Assembly (NCBI GenBank): GCA_027076325.1
Contig: JALTJZ010000011.1
Span: 124,001-188,000 of the forward strand
Length of the DNA: 64,000 nucleotides
Origin: Chromatiales bacterium
GTDB lineage: Bacteria > Pseudomonadota > Gammaproteobacteria > UBA6429 > Thiohalophilaceae
Reading direction: 5' to 3'
Made by a program: the position numbers and the translations under genes. The notes under the pieces were generated by a model. That model was not told where the DNA came from. It saw nothing but the letters and a program-made list of their open reading frames with translations, and searched no databases. Of the stretch, positions 37,676 to 46,257 are shown piece by piece; the first letter of the stretch is position 1; each line of letters starts with the position of its first letter.

Positions 37676-38292
37676 GCCTGCACCTCGATTAGTTCTGACT
37701 GCCTGATTTCAAATTGCCGCTGCGCCACTCGCTGGATCTGCTGCTGATTATGCGCAACCCAGATAATGCTACATTGTGTTTGCTTCTGATACTGTAAAAA
37801 TAATTTTTCGACTTGCAAACTATTACCACTATCCAGATTAGCAGTGGGCTCATCCAGCAACAAAATATGCGGCTCATTCGCCAAAACACGTATGACCCCC
37901 AGACGTTGCCGCTCACCGGTTGAGCAACGCATCACATTCCAATTTAATGTATCCAGTGAAAAACCCATACTTTCCAGATAGGCTGTCATCTGTTTGTTTA
38001 AAGGTAAATTAAAATGTTCGCCGATACTGTCGAACCACCATAAGCTTTCTGATGCTAAATAGGCCACCTGCCTGCGCCATTGATGCGGCTCAAGCATGTT
38101 CATTTCCTGCCCATTAAAAAAACACTGCCCCTGATGTGGAATTAAATCGGCTATTGCGCGCAATAATAAAGATTTACCCGCACCCGACTTCCCGGAAATA
38201 CTCACTGTTTCGCCGGGCTTTACTTGCAGGTTAATCGGCTTAAGATTGTGGCAACTAAAATCAACCAGTTTTAATTGAGTTTGTACGGTCAT
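37672..38292 (-). CDS. fetA: Iron export ABC transporter ATP-binding protein FetA
   Basis: The ATPase partner of FetB. Walker A GKSGAGKSLLLRA, signature STGERQRLGVIRVL and Walker B ILLLDEPTANLD are all complete. The ATG at 38292 is chosen; a longer reading would need TTG at 38325 and adds 11 residues without support. The small size (about 206 residues) is normal for this family. The two genes form a translationally coupled operon. Confidence 0.92.
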   Translation of the reverse strand: MTVQTQLKLVDFSCHNLKPINLQVKPGETVSISGKSGAGKSLLLRAIADLIPHQGQCFFNGQEMNMLEPHQWRRQVAYLASESLWWFDSIGEHFNLPLNKQMTAYLESMGFSLDTLNWNVMRCSTGERQRLGVIRVLANEPHILLLDEPTANLDSGNSLQVEKLFLQYQKQTQCSIIWVAHNQQQIQRVAQRQFEIRQSELIEVQA

Positions 38293-38379
38293 CCTGCTGC
38301 CTGTAAGTTCAACATTGCTAGCCAATAGAGTAAGCTATACTTTATATTATTTAGCATTATTAATCAGGAGAAACCCCGC

Positions 38380-38616
38380 ATGAGCCAACCCGACTGTCCG
38401 CAAAAATACCCCTATATTGAAAACCTCGATCCCGGTGACTACTACTGGTGCAGTTGTGGCAAATCCAACAACCAGCCTTTTTGTGATGGCTCACATAAAG
38501 GGACTGAGTTCACACCGGTTAAGTTTACCATTACAGAAAATAAAGATGTTTATCTTTGTGGTTGCAAACAAACAGCCGATGCACCGTTTTGTGATGGGGC
38601 GCATAATAAGCTTTAA
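38380..38616 (+). CDS. CDGSH iron-sulfur domain protein
   Basis: A 78-residue protein with two CDGSH-type motifs: CSCGKSNNQPFCDGSHKG (about residues 25-42) and CGCKQTADAPFCDGAH (about 60-75). Each binds a [2Fe-2S] cluster through three Cys and one His, all present. Such tandem proteins are small redox or iron-homeostasis factors. It is divergent from fetAB, so it may share regulation with iron export, which is inference. AGGAG precedes the ATG. Confidence 0.92.
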   Translation: MSQPDCPQKYPYIENLDPGDYYWCSCGKSNNQPFCDGSHKGTEFTPVKFTITENKDVYLCGCKQTADAPFCDGAHNKL

Positions 38617-38730
38617 CCTAAAATGTAATGGTTTGGGTTAAATAGAAATCAATTATATAGCGCTTTAAAGTCTACACCCCCAAACGCCTCGTATTAGCAC
38701 CTGGAAAAATAATATTTATAAGGAAATACA

Positions 38731-39081
38731 ATGAACAGACGAAAACTAATTGTTCACCACTCGACCAGCAATAGTGTTACAACAAAAAAGTTGACATAAA
38801 AATGTGGCATAAACTAAAGAGGTTTCTCTCAAATAGGTTACCATAAAATCATTGAGAGAAATGGAAATAGTGTTGATGGAAGGCCCGAAACGGCACAAGG
38901 AGCTCATACCAAAGGTGCCAACCAGGCATCGTTAAGTGTATGCGTTATTGGTGACTTTGAAAGTAACGTATCATCTTCCAGGCAAATAGCAGCTCTTACT
39001 TCCGTATTAACTGATTGGTGCAAAAAATATAAAAAAGGGCAGCCAATTGGCCACCCTTTTTATTTTATTAGCCGAAGCTAA
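38731..39081 (+). pseudogene. Relic of a peptidoglycan-recognition N-acetylmuramoyl-alanine amidase
   Basis: Reading through the gap 38617-39097 in three frames recovers an amidase of T7-lysozyme type: RRKLIVHHSTSNSV, a shifted block MWHKLKRF, then GYHKIIERNGNSVDGRPE, QGAHTKGANQASLSVCVIGD and, near the end, QIAALTSVLTDWCKKYKKG. At least two frameshifts are present (near 38790-38800 and 38840). The protein ends at 39081, just where the zinc-ligand GHRD would be expected, so the C-terminus is lost. The preserved His residues (HH, H of GYH) mark the zinc site. GGA precedes the ATG. It is likely a phage or cell-wall recycling gene in decay. Confidence 0.72.
39032..39061. terminator. Bidirectional terminator at the amtB end
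   Basis: AAAAAGGG, then GCCAATTGGC, then CCCTTTTT form a symmetric hairpin with runs of A and T on both sides. It lies 37 bases after the amtB stop on the minus strand and overlaps the amidase relic. Confidence 0.8.
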
Positions 39082-39097
39082 TTACATATACTAAAGT

Positions 39098-40378
39098 TTA
39101 CATACCCGAACCACGTGAACCGGTAAATTCAGGGTAGGCTTCCATACCGCATTCGCCGATATCACAGCCTTCGTATTCTTCTTCTTCGCTAACACGAACA
39201 CCCATAATGGCTTTGATAGCAACCCAGACAATCAGGCTGGTTACAAATACCCAAACCAGAATGGTTAACAGGCCGGCAATCTGGCCGCCGAAGGTTGCAT
39301 CTCCGTTTGTCAGTGGCACGGCTAACAAGCCCCACATACCGACAACACCGTGAACCGAAATAGCACCCACTGGATCATCAATTTTCATTTTATCTAAAGT
39401 GATAATTGAGAACACCACAAGGGTACCACCGGCAGCACCAATTAAGGTGGCACCTAATGCCGTTGGCGTATCAGGCCCGGCCGTAATCGCAACCAGACCG
39501 GCTAATGCACCGTTAAGTGCCATGGTTAAGTCAGCTTTACCAAATAACATGCGTGCAACAATCAGCGCCGCAATCACACCACCGGCAGCAGCAGCATTGG
39601 TATTTAAGAACACCACGGCAACCGAGTTAGCGCTGGCCATGTCGCCCAGTTTTAGAACCGAGCCACCATTGAAACCAAACCAGCCCATCCATAAAATGAA
39701 TGTACCGAGTGTGGCTAAAGGTAAGTTAGCGCCGGGGATAGCATTAATTTGGCCATTAGGGCCGTATTTGCCTTTACGTGCGCCAAGCACAATAACACCG
39801 GCTAATGCCGCAGCCGCACCGGCTAAATGCACAATGCCTGAACCAGCAAAGTCAAGGAAACCCATGTCGCCAAGGCTATACATACCAAACACAGAACCAC
39901 CGCCCCATGTCCAGTTACCTTCCATTGGGTAGATAAAACCGGTCATCACAACAGCAAATGCCATAAAAGCCCAAAGCTTCATACGCTCTGCAACGGCACC
40001 TGATACAATCGACATAGCCGTTGCGACGAATACCACCTGGAAGAAGAAATCGGATGCGGCAGAGTAAACTGAATCACCACCGAATTTATTTTCAGCAGAA
40101 GCGGCTAATGCATCTTTGACCAGATCATCGCCACCAGCAATACCGTCAAGGAAGATACCGCCGCCGTACATAATGTCATACCCCACAATCATGTACATGG
40201 TACAAGCGATGGCATACAACACAACGTTCTTGGTTAAAATTTCAGTGGTGTTTTTAGCACGCACTAAACCTGCTTCGAGCATGGCAAAACCGGCTGCCAT
40301 CCACATCACCAGAGCACCCATTACTAAAAAATAAAAAGTGTCCATGGCATATTGTAATTCAAATATTTGATTTTCCAT
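39098..40378 (-). CDS. amtB: Ammonium transporter AmtB
   Basis: A 426-residue channel with 11 membrane helices. The twin-His pair of the pore is visible: His in FAGSGIVHLAGAAAALAG and His in SVHGVVGMWGLLAVP. DFFFQVVFVATAMSIVSGAVAER is the AmtB signature. There is no clear cleavable signal peptide. It conducts ammonia/ammonium at low external levels and is gated by GlnK. The glnK gene lies 16 bases upstream; both are under a sigma-54 promoter. Confidence 0.97.
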   Translation of the reverse strand: MENQIFELQYAMDTFYFLVMGALVMWMAAGFAMLEAGLVRAKNTTEILTKNVVLYAIACTMYMIVGYDIMYGGGIFLDGIAGGDDLVKDALAASAENKFGGDSVYSAASDFFFQVVFVATAMSIVSGAVAERMKLWAFMAFAVVMTGFIYPMEGNWTWGGGSVFGMYSLGDMGFLDFAGSGIVHLAGAAAALAGVIVLGARKGKYGPNGQINAIPGANLPLATLGTFILWMGWFGFNGGSVLKLGDMASANSVAVVFLNTNAAAAGGVIAALIVARMLFGKADLTMALNGALAGLVAITAGPDTPTALGATLIGAAGGTLVVFSIITLDKMKIDDPVGAISVHGVVGMWGLLAVPLTNGDATFGGQIAGLLTILVWVFVTSLIVWVAIKAIMGVRVSEEEEYEGCDIGECGMEAYPEFTGSRGSGM

Positions 40379-40394
40379 TAGTTACTCCCCACCC

Positions 40395-40748
<354 letters not shown>

Positions 40749-40801
40749 CTAGGTTGATATAAATAAATATTGTTCAAAAGCAATATTGACCATTAATATA
40801 T

Positions 40802-40817
40802 TGCATGTGGTGTGCCA
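40802..40817 (-). promoter_or_regulatory. Sigma-54 promoter of glnK-amtB
   Basis: On the minus strand TGGCACACCACATGCA matches the consensus TGGCAC-N5-TTGCA with GG and GC at the exact -24/-12 spacing. It lies 69 bases before the glnK start codon. Confidence 0.85.
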
Positions 40818-40868
40818 AATTGAAAATAGTCTTATAAAACAATAGGTAAGCATAAATGGATGTCTGCA

Positions 40869-40940
40869 TGCACCATTTTGGCGCACAAATAAAGTGCGTA
40901 ATATCCTATGCTGCACACTAATAATGCACAAAAAGAGTGC
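40869..40940. promoter_or_regulatory. NtrC (GlnG) binding sites upstream of glnK
   Basis: Perfect GCAC-N7-GTGC dyads occur at 40883-40897 and 40926-40940, and TGCACCATTTTGGCGCA (40869-40885) differs from the NtrC dyad at one base. All lie about 55-125 bases upstream of the sigma-54 promoter, the usual enhancer distance. Confidence 0.82.
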
Positions 40941-40973
40941 AAATTAGGGCTTTACCCTGCCCCCTGTGAACAC

Positions 40974-41012
40974 AAAAAAACCTGTACCGCGCTCTGCAAT
41001 ACAGGTTTTTTT
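40974..41012 (-). terminator. Terminator of the first TorF gene
   Basis: AAAAAAACCTGT (40974-40985) and ACAGGTTTTTTT (41001-41012) form a perfect 12-base stem with a 15-base loop, 24 bases after the stop at 41037. It isolates the porin gene from the glnK enhancer. Confidence 0.88.
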
Positions 41013-41036
41013 ATAGGGTGATCCCGTTTGATATTA

Positions 41037-41735
41037 TTATAGATCGAAGCTCTTTTTAACCGTTACGAATAACTCGGTATCTTTACTGGCGGTGGTATTT
41101 GATGTTCCATCCTCATAGGTCAATGCAATGCTAACATCAAAATCCAGAATATTTTTGGAAGCTTGCACTTTAAAATCATTAAAGCTGCTGCCTGTATCGG
41201 GCGAGAAACGGCCATAATGAAAGCTCAATAAAACATCGTCAACCAGCTCAATATCCACGCCAACGTCAACATAGTTATAATCACTCGCACCGGCCGTATC
41301 ATCTGATCCATTATAATAAGTTAAGCTGGCCGGACCCCAGTCAAAACCGACATAAAGCTCCTGCCTGCCCGCAGCAAAGCTACTGTCGGTATATTCATAA
41401 ATGATATAGCCAATATCCACACCAAAATCATCCCAGCTATGTGCCCAACCGCCATACGCATCAATCTCAAAACCACTGCCGGTATTTGCGCCTGTACCAT
41501 TAACAGAGGAAGCCCATGCACCCACATAAAATTCAGTCTCATGTGTAAAGTCGATGCCACCTTGTGCTGCAATACCACTATCGCTTTGTGTCTGGCCACG
41601 AAAAACATAGTTACTGGTAATGGCCGCATTGGCCGTAAAAGAGCGCTCAGCGACGGCCATCGGTAAAGCACTAAAATAGGTGACGATACTTGCCGCTGCA
41701 ACTGCAGATAAGGGATGAATAAAGGATTTACGCAT
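41037..41735 (-). CDS. TorF-family (TIGR02001) putative porin, copy 1
   Basis: A 232-residue outer-membrane protein. The signal peptide (about 1-29, LPMAVA) is followed by the family block TANAAITSNYVFRGQTQSDSGIAAQGG. It continues with repeated aromatic beta strands (EIDAYGGWAHSW, YVGFDWGPASLTYYN) and ends in KKSFDL. The TNYxxRGxTxSxxxxAxQGGxD pattern is the signature of the TIGR02001/TorF putative-porin group. Function is unproven. The terminator at 40974 ends the unit. It is one of three paralogues in the nitrogen region. Confidence 0.88.
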   Translation of the reverse strand: MRKSFIHPLSAVAAASIVTYFSALPMAVAERSFTANAAITSNYVFRGQTQSDSGIAAQGGIDFTHETEFYVGAWASSVNGTGANTGSGFEIDAYGGWAHSWDDFGVDIGYIIYEYTDSSFAAGRQELYVGFDWGPASLTYYNGSDDTAGASDYNYVDVGVDIELVDDVLLSFHYGRFSPDTGSSFNDFKVQASKNILDFDVSIALTYEDGTSNTTASKDTELFVTVKKSFDL

Positions 41736-42129
41736 GGCTGTTCTCCAATGGGGCTTTATTTAACAATTCATAGCCAACCATACTAACAAAAGAAAAGCCT
41801 GCGAGAGAATACTTTTTTATAAAAAGTTACCTCCTGTGATTTGTATAACAGGCTATAAAAATGCTTTGCCTATCGCCACTCACAGGCGATACCTTTGTCT
41901 GTGTATATTGGCGCACGTTGCTAAATCTGCTGGAAAAGGCCATTTCCTAACCTGACACAAAGCGCAGAGCTGGTAATTTTTAAAACGTCTGATTATCAAG
42001 ATAGGCGGAGCCATTGTCATTGCTGAAATCCAGGACTTGAGGCTAGCTGTTAACCGGCGCCATCCCTTCTCTGGAGGAAGGCCAGGATGAGGGGGGGCAA
42101 ATAAAAGTGCGTATCTATTCCGATCCCCC

Positions 42130-42150
42130 CCCTCTCCCGAAGGGAGAGGG
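42130..42150. repeat. Short perfect palindrome in the 522-base gap
   Basis: CCCTCTCCC (42130-42138), GAA, GGGAGAGGG (42142-42150). It has no T run, so it is not a good terminator. It resembles the CCCTCTCCC/GGGAGAGGG repeats that occur between genes in many proteobacteria. The gap 41736-42257 otherwise shows only this, a run of G/C homopolymers and low-complexity DNA. Confidence 0.5.
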
Positions 42151-42257
42151 CGTTAACGAGACAACAGGGATACTCCCTCATCGGTTTTACAAAAATTTAA
42201 AATCAAGCAGCAAAACTCAGCTTGCCAATACCGCTTGGTAAATTTTTTAAACCCGGT

Positions 42258-42893
42258 TTAAAAAAACTTATTCCAGCTTATATTAACCCGCATATTGTCA
42301 CTTTGGCCTTGTGCCAGGTTTTCGGATGTGTCACTCAGGCTAAAACTCAAGTCACCCTTGCTGATGGTAACACTGTAATCGTTATAGTCGGTTCGACCTG
42401 CCTGATCAAAACGGAATATACCAACATGTGCAGTCAATACATACCTGCCCGGTAATTCAAAATCGGCCGCACCTTCGAGATAAATATTGGTTTCATTAAC
42501 ATCCACCGATACTTTAGCACTGTAGTTTTTATACACCGTACCAGCATAAATTTCGGTGAAGTCATCCGTACCGCTGTCACCCAGATATTGATAGGTAATC
42601 ACACCAGCATCAAAATCAAATTCACCAAATTTATTGGTATAACCGCCATATAGATCCAGCTCGGTATCACTCGCTGTGTTTGATGTCCAGGCGCCCGCAT
42701 AAAAGTGTTTATTGATTGTATAATCGGCTCCACCCTGAACCGCAGCTGCGTCATCCGTTCGAGTTACCCCGCGCCAGATATAATTCGAAGTTACCGTCAA
42801 ATTCGTTGAAATTTGAGCTGCCCACACCGGTGTAACGCCCAATGCCAAAGCAGCTAACAAGCCGCTTTTAATAATGAAGGTTCTTAATGCCAT
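42258..42893 (-). CDS. TorF-family (TIGR02001) putative porin, copy 2
   Basis: A 211-residue outer-membrane protein with signal peptide (1-25, VTPVWA) and the family block TVTSNYIWRGVTRTDDAAAVQGGAD. It ends with a terminal Phe (NISWNKFF), consistent with a beta-barrel. It lacks the longer loops of copy 3. Spacing from copy 1 (522 bases) suggests separate transcription. An NtrC dyad stands 100 bases upstream, and CGGCAGCCAATTTGTT (42951-42966, minus) is a poor sigma-54 candidate. I propose, not prove, nitrogen control. Confidence 0.88.
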   Translation of the reverse strand: MALRTFIIKSGLLAALALGVTPVWAAQISTNLTVTSNYIWRGVTRTDDAAAVQGGADYTINKHFYAGAWTSNTASDTELDLYGGYTNKFGEFDFDAGVITYQYLGDSGTDDFTEIYAGTVYKNYSAKVSVDVNETNIYLEGAADFELPGRYVLTAHVGIFRFDQAGRTDYNDYSVTISKGDLSFSLSDTSENLAQGQSDNMRVNISWNKFF

Positions 42894-42950
42894 AATATTC
42901 CCCTTTTACACACTGTGTTTTATGTTTAAACTCTGATTATTGGCAATTTT

Positions 42951-43007
42951 AACAAATTGGCTGCCGTTATCTTGTGAACTGGCACTGATTACGCACACAA
43001 AGAGTGC
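42951..43007. promoter_or_regulatory. NtrC dyad and candidate sigma-54 sites between TorF copy 2 and ubiK
   Basis: A perfect GCAC-N7-GTGC at 42993-43007. On the plus strand TGGCACTGATTACGCA (42980-42995) has GG and GC at -24/-12 spacing and faces ubiK; on the minus strand a weaker site (42951-42966) faces the porin gene. Which direction is controlled cannot be decided. Confidence 0.5.
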
Positions 43008-43032
43008 ACTCTATATATATAAGGAGCCACCC

Positions 43033-43296
43033 ATGTCTTTTGCTTTTAATCCCTTTTCCAAAGCCGTACTGGATAGCCTGCAGGAAAAGATGCCCGAGGG
43101 AATAACATCGGGGCTACAAGGTTTACAGTCTGATTTTGAGCATAATTTGCGTGCCGCCATTGAAGCAAATCTAAAAAAGCTAAATCTGGTGACGCGTGAA
43201 GAATTTGATATTCAGCAACAGGTGTTACTGCGAACACGAGAAAAACTTGAAACACTGGAAAAAAAACTGGCTGCAATGGAAAATAGCAGTAACTGA
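43033..43296 (+). CDS. ubiK: Ubiquinone biosynthesis accessory factor UbiK (BMFP/YqiC family)
   Basis: An 87-residue protein. The ATG at 43033 follows AAGGAG by six bases; a longer reading from 42940 has no such support. The C-terminal half is a coiled coil, starting with NLVTREEFDIQQQVLLRTREKLETLE, the family mark. It acts with UbiJ in the ubiquinone complex and can promote membrane fusion in vitro. In Pseudomonas it stands next to glnK-amtB as here. Confidence 0.9.
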   Translation: MSFAFNPFSKAVLDSLQEKMPEGITSGLQGLQSDFEHNLRAAIEANLKKLNLVTREEFDIQQQVLLRTREKLETLEKKLAAMENSSN

Positions 43297-43297
43297 A

Positions 43298-43469
43298 ATT
43301 GGGCGCAGAATCTAAGGTATCCCCACGAACCTCCAGTAAAAAGCAATCAAAAACAATCGCTTAAAAACACAGGCATCAATATGGAATAAAACGCGGTCAT
43401 TGCGAAGCAACAACGTGAGGGCGACAATCTTAAGTTAATAACCTTTAATGATAAGTTTGCCGCGTCAAC
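43298..43469 (+). repeat. Dispersed intergenic repeat, copy B
   Basis: Directly related to 35636-35799 (same strand, about 160 bases). The inverted repeat is less perfect here (CGACAATCTTA against TAAGTTTGCCG), and 14 bases are inserted after CCCCAC. It lies between ubiK and urtE, and is followed by a further TTTTTCAGTG... palindromic piece. Both copies lie after a gene end. Confidence 0.65.
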
Positions 43470-43558
43470 ACTGAAAAACAGGTGTTTTTCAGTGTTTCCT
43501 CGCAAAGACAGGCAAGGCTAAATTTCGCGGGGGATCCTCAGGCGCAGGATGCTCCTTT

Positions 43559-44254
43559 CTATACGGTTAAATACTGTTGAACCAGATCATCCGATAAATC
43601 ACTCATTTCACCCTGCGCCACATTTCGCCCTCTGTCCATGATGACAAAGTTTTTACCAACCCGACGTGCAAAGGGTAATTTTTGTTCGACAAGCAGCACC
43701 GTAATATTTTGTTCTTCATTTAGCTTAATAATAATATCACCAATTTGCTGCACGATATTCGGTTGGATACCTTCGGTGGGTTCATCCAGCAATAAAATTT
43801 TGGGGTTTAAGGTAAGCGCCCGACCGATAGCCAGTTGCTGTTGTTGGCCACCCGACAAATCACCGCCGCGACGATGTAGCATATCTTTTAACACCGGAAA
43901 AAGCTCAAAGATTTGTTCTGGAATCGCCCGTGTATGCCGCCCAGTAACAGACAAACCCACACGTAAATTTTCTTCGACGGTAAGCTGGCCAAAAATATCA
44001 CGTCCCTGTGGTACATAACCAATACCGAGCTTGGCGCGAATTTCAGCTGCCTTACCGCTAATGGTTGTACCATTAAATTCAATGCTTCCAGACTTAACAG
44101 GTAACAAACCCATAATGGATTGCAGCAGTGTTGTTTTGCCCACACCATTGCGTCCCATTAAACAAATGCAACTGCCCTGTGGAATATCAAACGACACATC
44201 CCATAAAGTATGGCTCTCACCATAAAACTGATTTAAGTCTTTAATTGAGAGCAT
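43559..44254 (-). CDS. urtE: Urea ABC transporter ATP-binding protein UrtE
   Basis: A 231-residue ATPase. Walker A GRNGVGKTTLLQ (near residue 35), signature LSGGQQQQLAIGRAL and Walker B ILLLDEPTEG are present; the stretch SHTLWDVSFDIPQG at the N-terminus is typical of UrtE. Last gene of the urt operon, two bases after urtD. It pairs with UrtD to power urea import. Confidence 0.94.
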   Translation of the reverse strand: MLSIKDLNQFYGESHTLWDVSFDIPQGSCICLMGRNGVGKTTLLQSIMGLLPVKSGSIEFNGTTISGKAAEIRAKLGIGYVPQGRDIFGQLTVEENLRVGLSVTGRHTRAIPEQIFELFPVLKDMLHRRGGDLSGGQQQQLAIGRALTLNPKILLLDEPTEGIQPNIVQQIGDIIIKLNEEQNITVLLVEQKLPFARRVGKNFVIMDRGRNVAQGEMSDLSDDLVQQYLTV

Positions 44255-44256
44255 GC

Positions 44257-45117
44257 TTATTCACCTAAATAAACTTCAATGACTTTTGGGTTATTTTGAA
44301 CTTCATCCATGGTGCCCTCTGCTAAAACTGATCCTTCATGTAAAACAGTGACCGTGCTTGCAATGGAACGCACAAAATCCATATCATGTTCAACCACTAC
44401 CACCGAATGTTTGCCCGCTAAACTTTTTAATAATTCGGCGGTTTTATCCATTTCCTGATGTGTCATACCCGCTACCGGCTCATCCACCAGTAATACACGC
44501 GGGTTTTGCATTAACAGCATACCAATTTCCAACCACTGCTTCTGGCCATGTGATAATTGCGCGGCTGTCTCATAGAGCAAATCAGTTAAACCAATTGTAT
44601 TAGCAACCTCATTAATCCGCTCATATTGCTCCGCATTTATTTTTGCAAAGAGTGTTGGCCAAACATGCTTATCGGCCGCCATTGCCAGCTCTAAATTTTC
44701 AAAAATAGTATGCTGAGGGAAAATCGTTGGTTTCTGAAACTTGCGACCAATACCCGCATGTGCAATTTCATATTCACTCATGCGGGTTAAATCCATTGTC
44801 TGTCCAAAATATGCCGAGCCGGAATCTGGCCGGGTTTTTCCAGTGATAACATCCATCATTGTGGTTTTACCTGCACCATTTGGGCCGATGATACAGCGTA
44901 ATTCACCATCATTAATATAAAGCGTTAAATCATTAAGTGCTTTAAAGCCATCAAAGCTCACGCTGATGTTTTCCAGATAAAGGATTGGGCCGTGCGTTGC
45001 ATCAATTTCACCGGGGATAACGACCCGACGACCGGTAAAAGGCAGGCGCTTTTGTTCAACAAAGTCAAACACCTTGTCACGACGCATCATTTCTCTGATA
45101 TTATCGAGCCCGCTCAT
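44257..45117 (-). CDS. urtD: Urea ABC transporter ATP-binding protein UrtD
   Basis: A 286-residue ATPase. An N-terminal extension of about 40 residues is usual in UrtD. Walker A GPNGAGKTTMMDV, signature LSHGQKQWLEIGMLL (with QxW, typical of the branched-chain-amino-acid/urea class) and Walker B VLLVDEPVAGM are complete. The start overlaps the end of urtC by four bases (ATGA). Confidence 0.94.
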   Translation of the reverse strand: MSGLDNIREMMRRDKVFDFVEQKRLPFTGRRVVIPGEIDATHGPILYLENISVSFDGFKALNDLTLYINDGELRCIIGPNGAGKTTMMDVITGKTRPDSGSAYFGQTMDLTRMSEYEIAHAGIGRKFQKPTIFPQHTIFENLELAMAADKHVWPTLFAKINAEQYERINEVANTIGLTDLLYETAAQLSHGQKQWLEIGMLLMQNPRVLLVDEPVAGMTHQEMDKTAELLKSLAGKHSVVVVEHDMDFVRSIASTVTVLHEGSVLAEGTMDEVQNNPKVIEVYLGE

Positions 45118-46253
45118 TCGATTTTATTCTCTGTTGTTAGCTGTTTTTTTTCCTGCAACTTCAAGCGCATTTGATTCCATAAACCAATAATGCCTTTTGG
45201 CATAAAAATAGTTACCAATAGAAATAAACCACCCAAAGCAAATAACCATATTTCAGGAAAGGCCGCCGTCAGGTAAGACTTGGAATAATTCACGATAACC
45301 GCACCCAATGCTGCACCGTATAATGTTGCTCGCCCACCAATGGCAACCCAGACAACCAGCTCAATTGAGTTTAAGGGTGAAAATTCACCGGGATTTATAA
45401 TACCCACTTGTGGCACAAATAAGGCACCCGCAACACCGGCAATCATTGCCGATAAAACAAAAATCCAGAGTTTAAAACTTTCGACTTTATAGCCAATAAA
45501 ACGGGTTCGGTCTTCGGCATCGCGTATTGCAACAACCACACGTCCAAGCTTTGAGGTAATAATAAAACGACATAAAAAATAAGTAATAATTAAAAACAAC
45601 GCACTAAGGAAAAACAAACTGGCACGCGTGGTATCAGCTTGCAAGTCATAGCCTAAAATATCTTTAAAGTCGGTTAAACCATTGTTGCCACCAAAACCTA
45701 ATTCATTCATGAAAAAAGCCAGTAGCAAAGCATAGGTTAATGCCTGGGTTATAATCGACAGGTAGACGCCGGTCACGCGCGCACGAAAAGCCAGCCAGCC
45801 AAAAACTAAGGCCAACAAGCCAGGAACCAGAACAACCATGATCATTGCAAACCAGAACATATCAAAACCCTGCCAATACCAGGGTAGCTCTGTCCAGTTC
45901 AGGAACACCATAAAGTCGGGCAACTCGGCGTTGCCATAAACACCACGGTCACCTATCTGACGCATTAAATACATACCCATGGCATAACCACCGAGCGCAA
46001 AAAAAGCCGCATGCCCTAAACTTAAAATACCGCAATAACCCCAAACTAAATCAAGCGCAATCGCAAGCATGGCATAACTTAAGTATTTACCTAACAGTGT
46101 TACCGTGTACGTTGGTATATGGAAAAATGAATCAGCCGGAACAAGTAAATTTAATGCCGGTACAACAAGCATTAAAACGAGCAAAATACTGATAAAGACT
46201 TTACCGCCTTTATCATTTTGTAAAAAATCGACTATAAAAGGTTGCCTGGTCAT
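45114..46253 (-). CDS. urtC: Urea ABC transporter permease UrtC
   Basis: A LivM-type permease of about 379 residues with eight or nine membrane helices. The ATG at 46253 starts four bases after the urtB stop. A longer reading from 46298 would overlap urtB by 41 bases and is less likely. Family marks: LGLGHAAFFALGGYAMGMYL-type block (CGILSLGHAAFFALGGYAMG), RGRFGRVVVAIRDAEDRT-type (KLGRVVVAIRDAEDR) and IELVVWVAIGGRATLYGAALGA. Confidence 0.92.
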   Translation of the reverse strand: MTRQPFIVDFLQNDKGGKVFISILLVLMLVVPALNLLVPADSFFHIPTYTVTLLGKYLSYAMLAIALDLVWGYCGILSLGHAAFFALGGYAMGMYLMRQIGDRGVYGNAELPDFMVFLNWTELPWYWQGFDMFWFAMIMVVLVPGLLALVFGWLAFRARVTGVYLSIITQALTYALLLAFFMNELGFGGNNGLTDFKDILGYDLQADTTRASLFFLSALFLIITYFLCRFIITSKLGRVVVAIRDAEDRTRFIGYKVESFKLWIFVLSAMIAGVAGALFVPQVGIINPGEFSPLNSIELVVWVAIGGRATLYGAALGAVIVNYSKSYLTAAFPEIWLFALGGLFLLVTIFMPKGIIGLWNQMRLKLQEKKQLTTENKIE

Positions 46254-46257
46254 TGTA

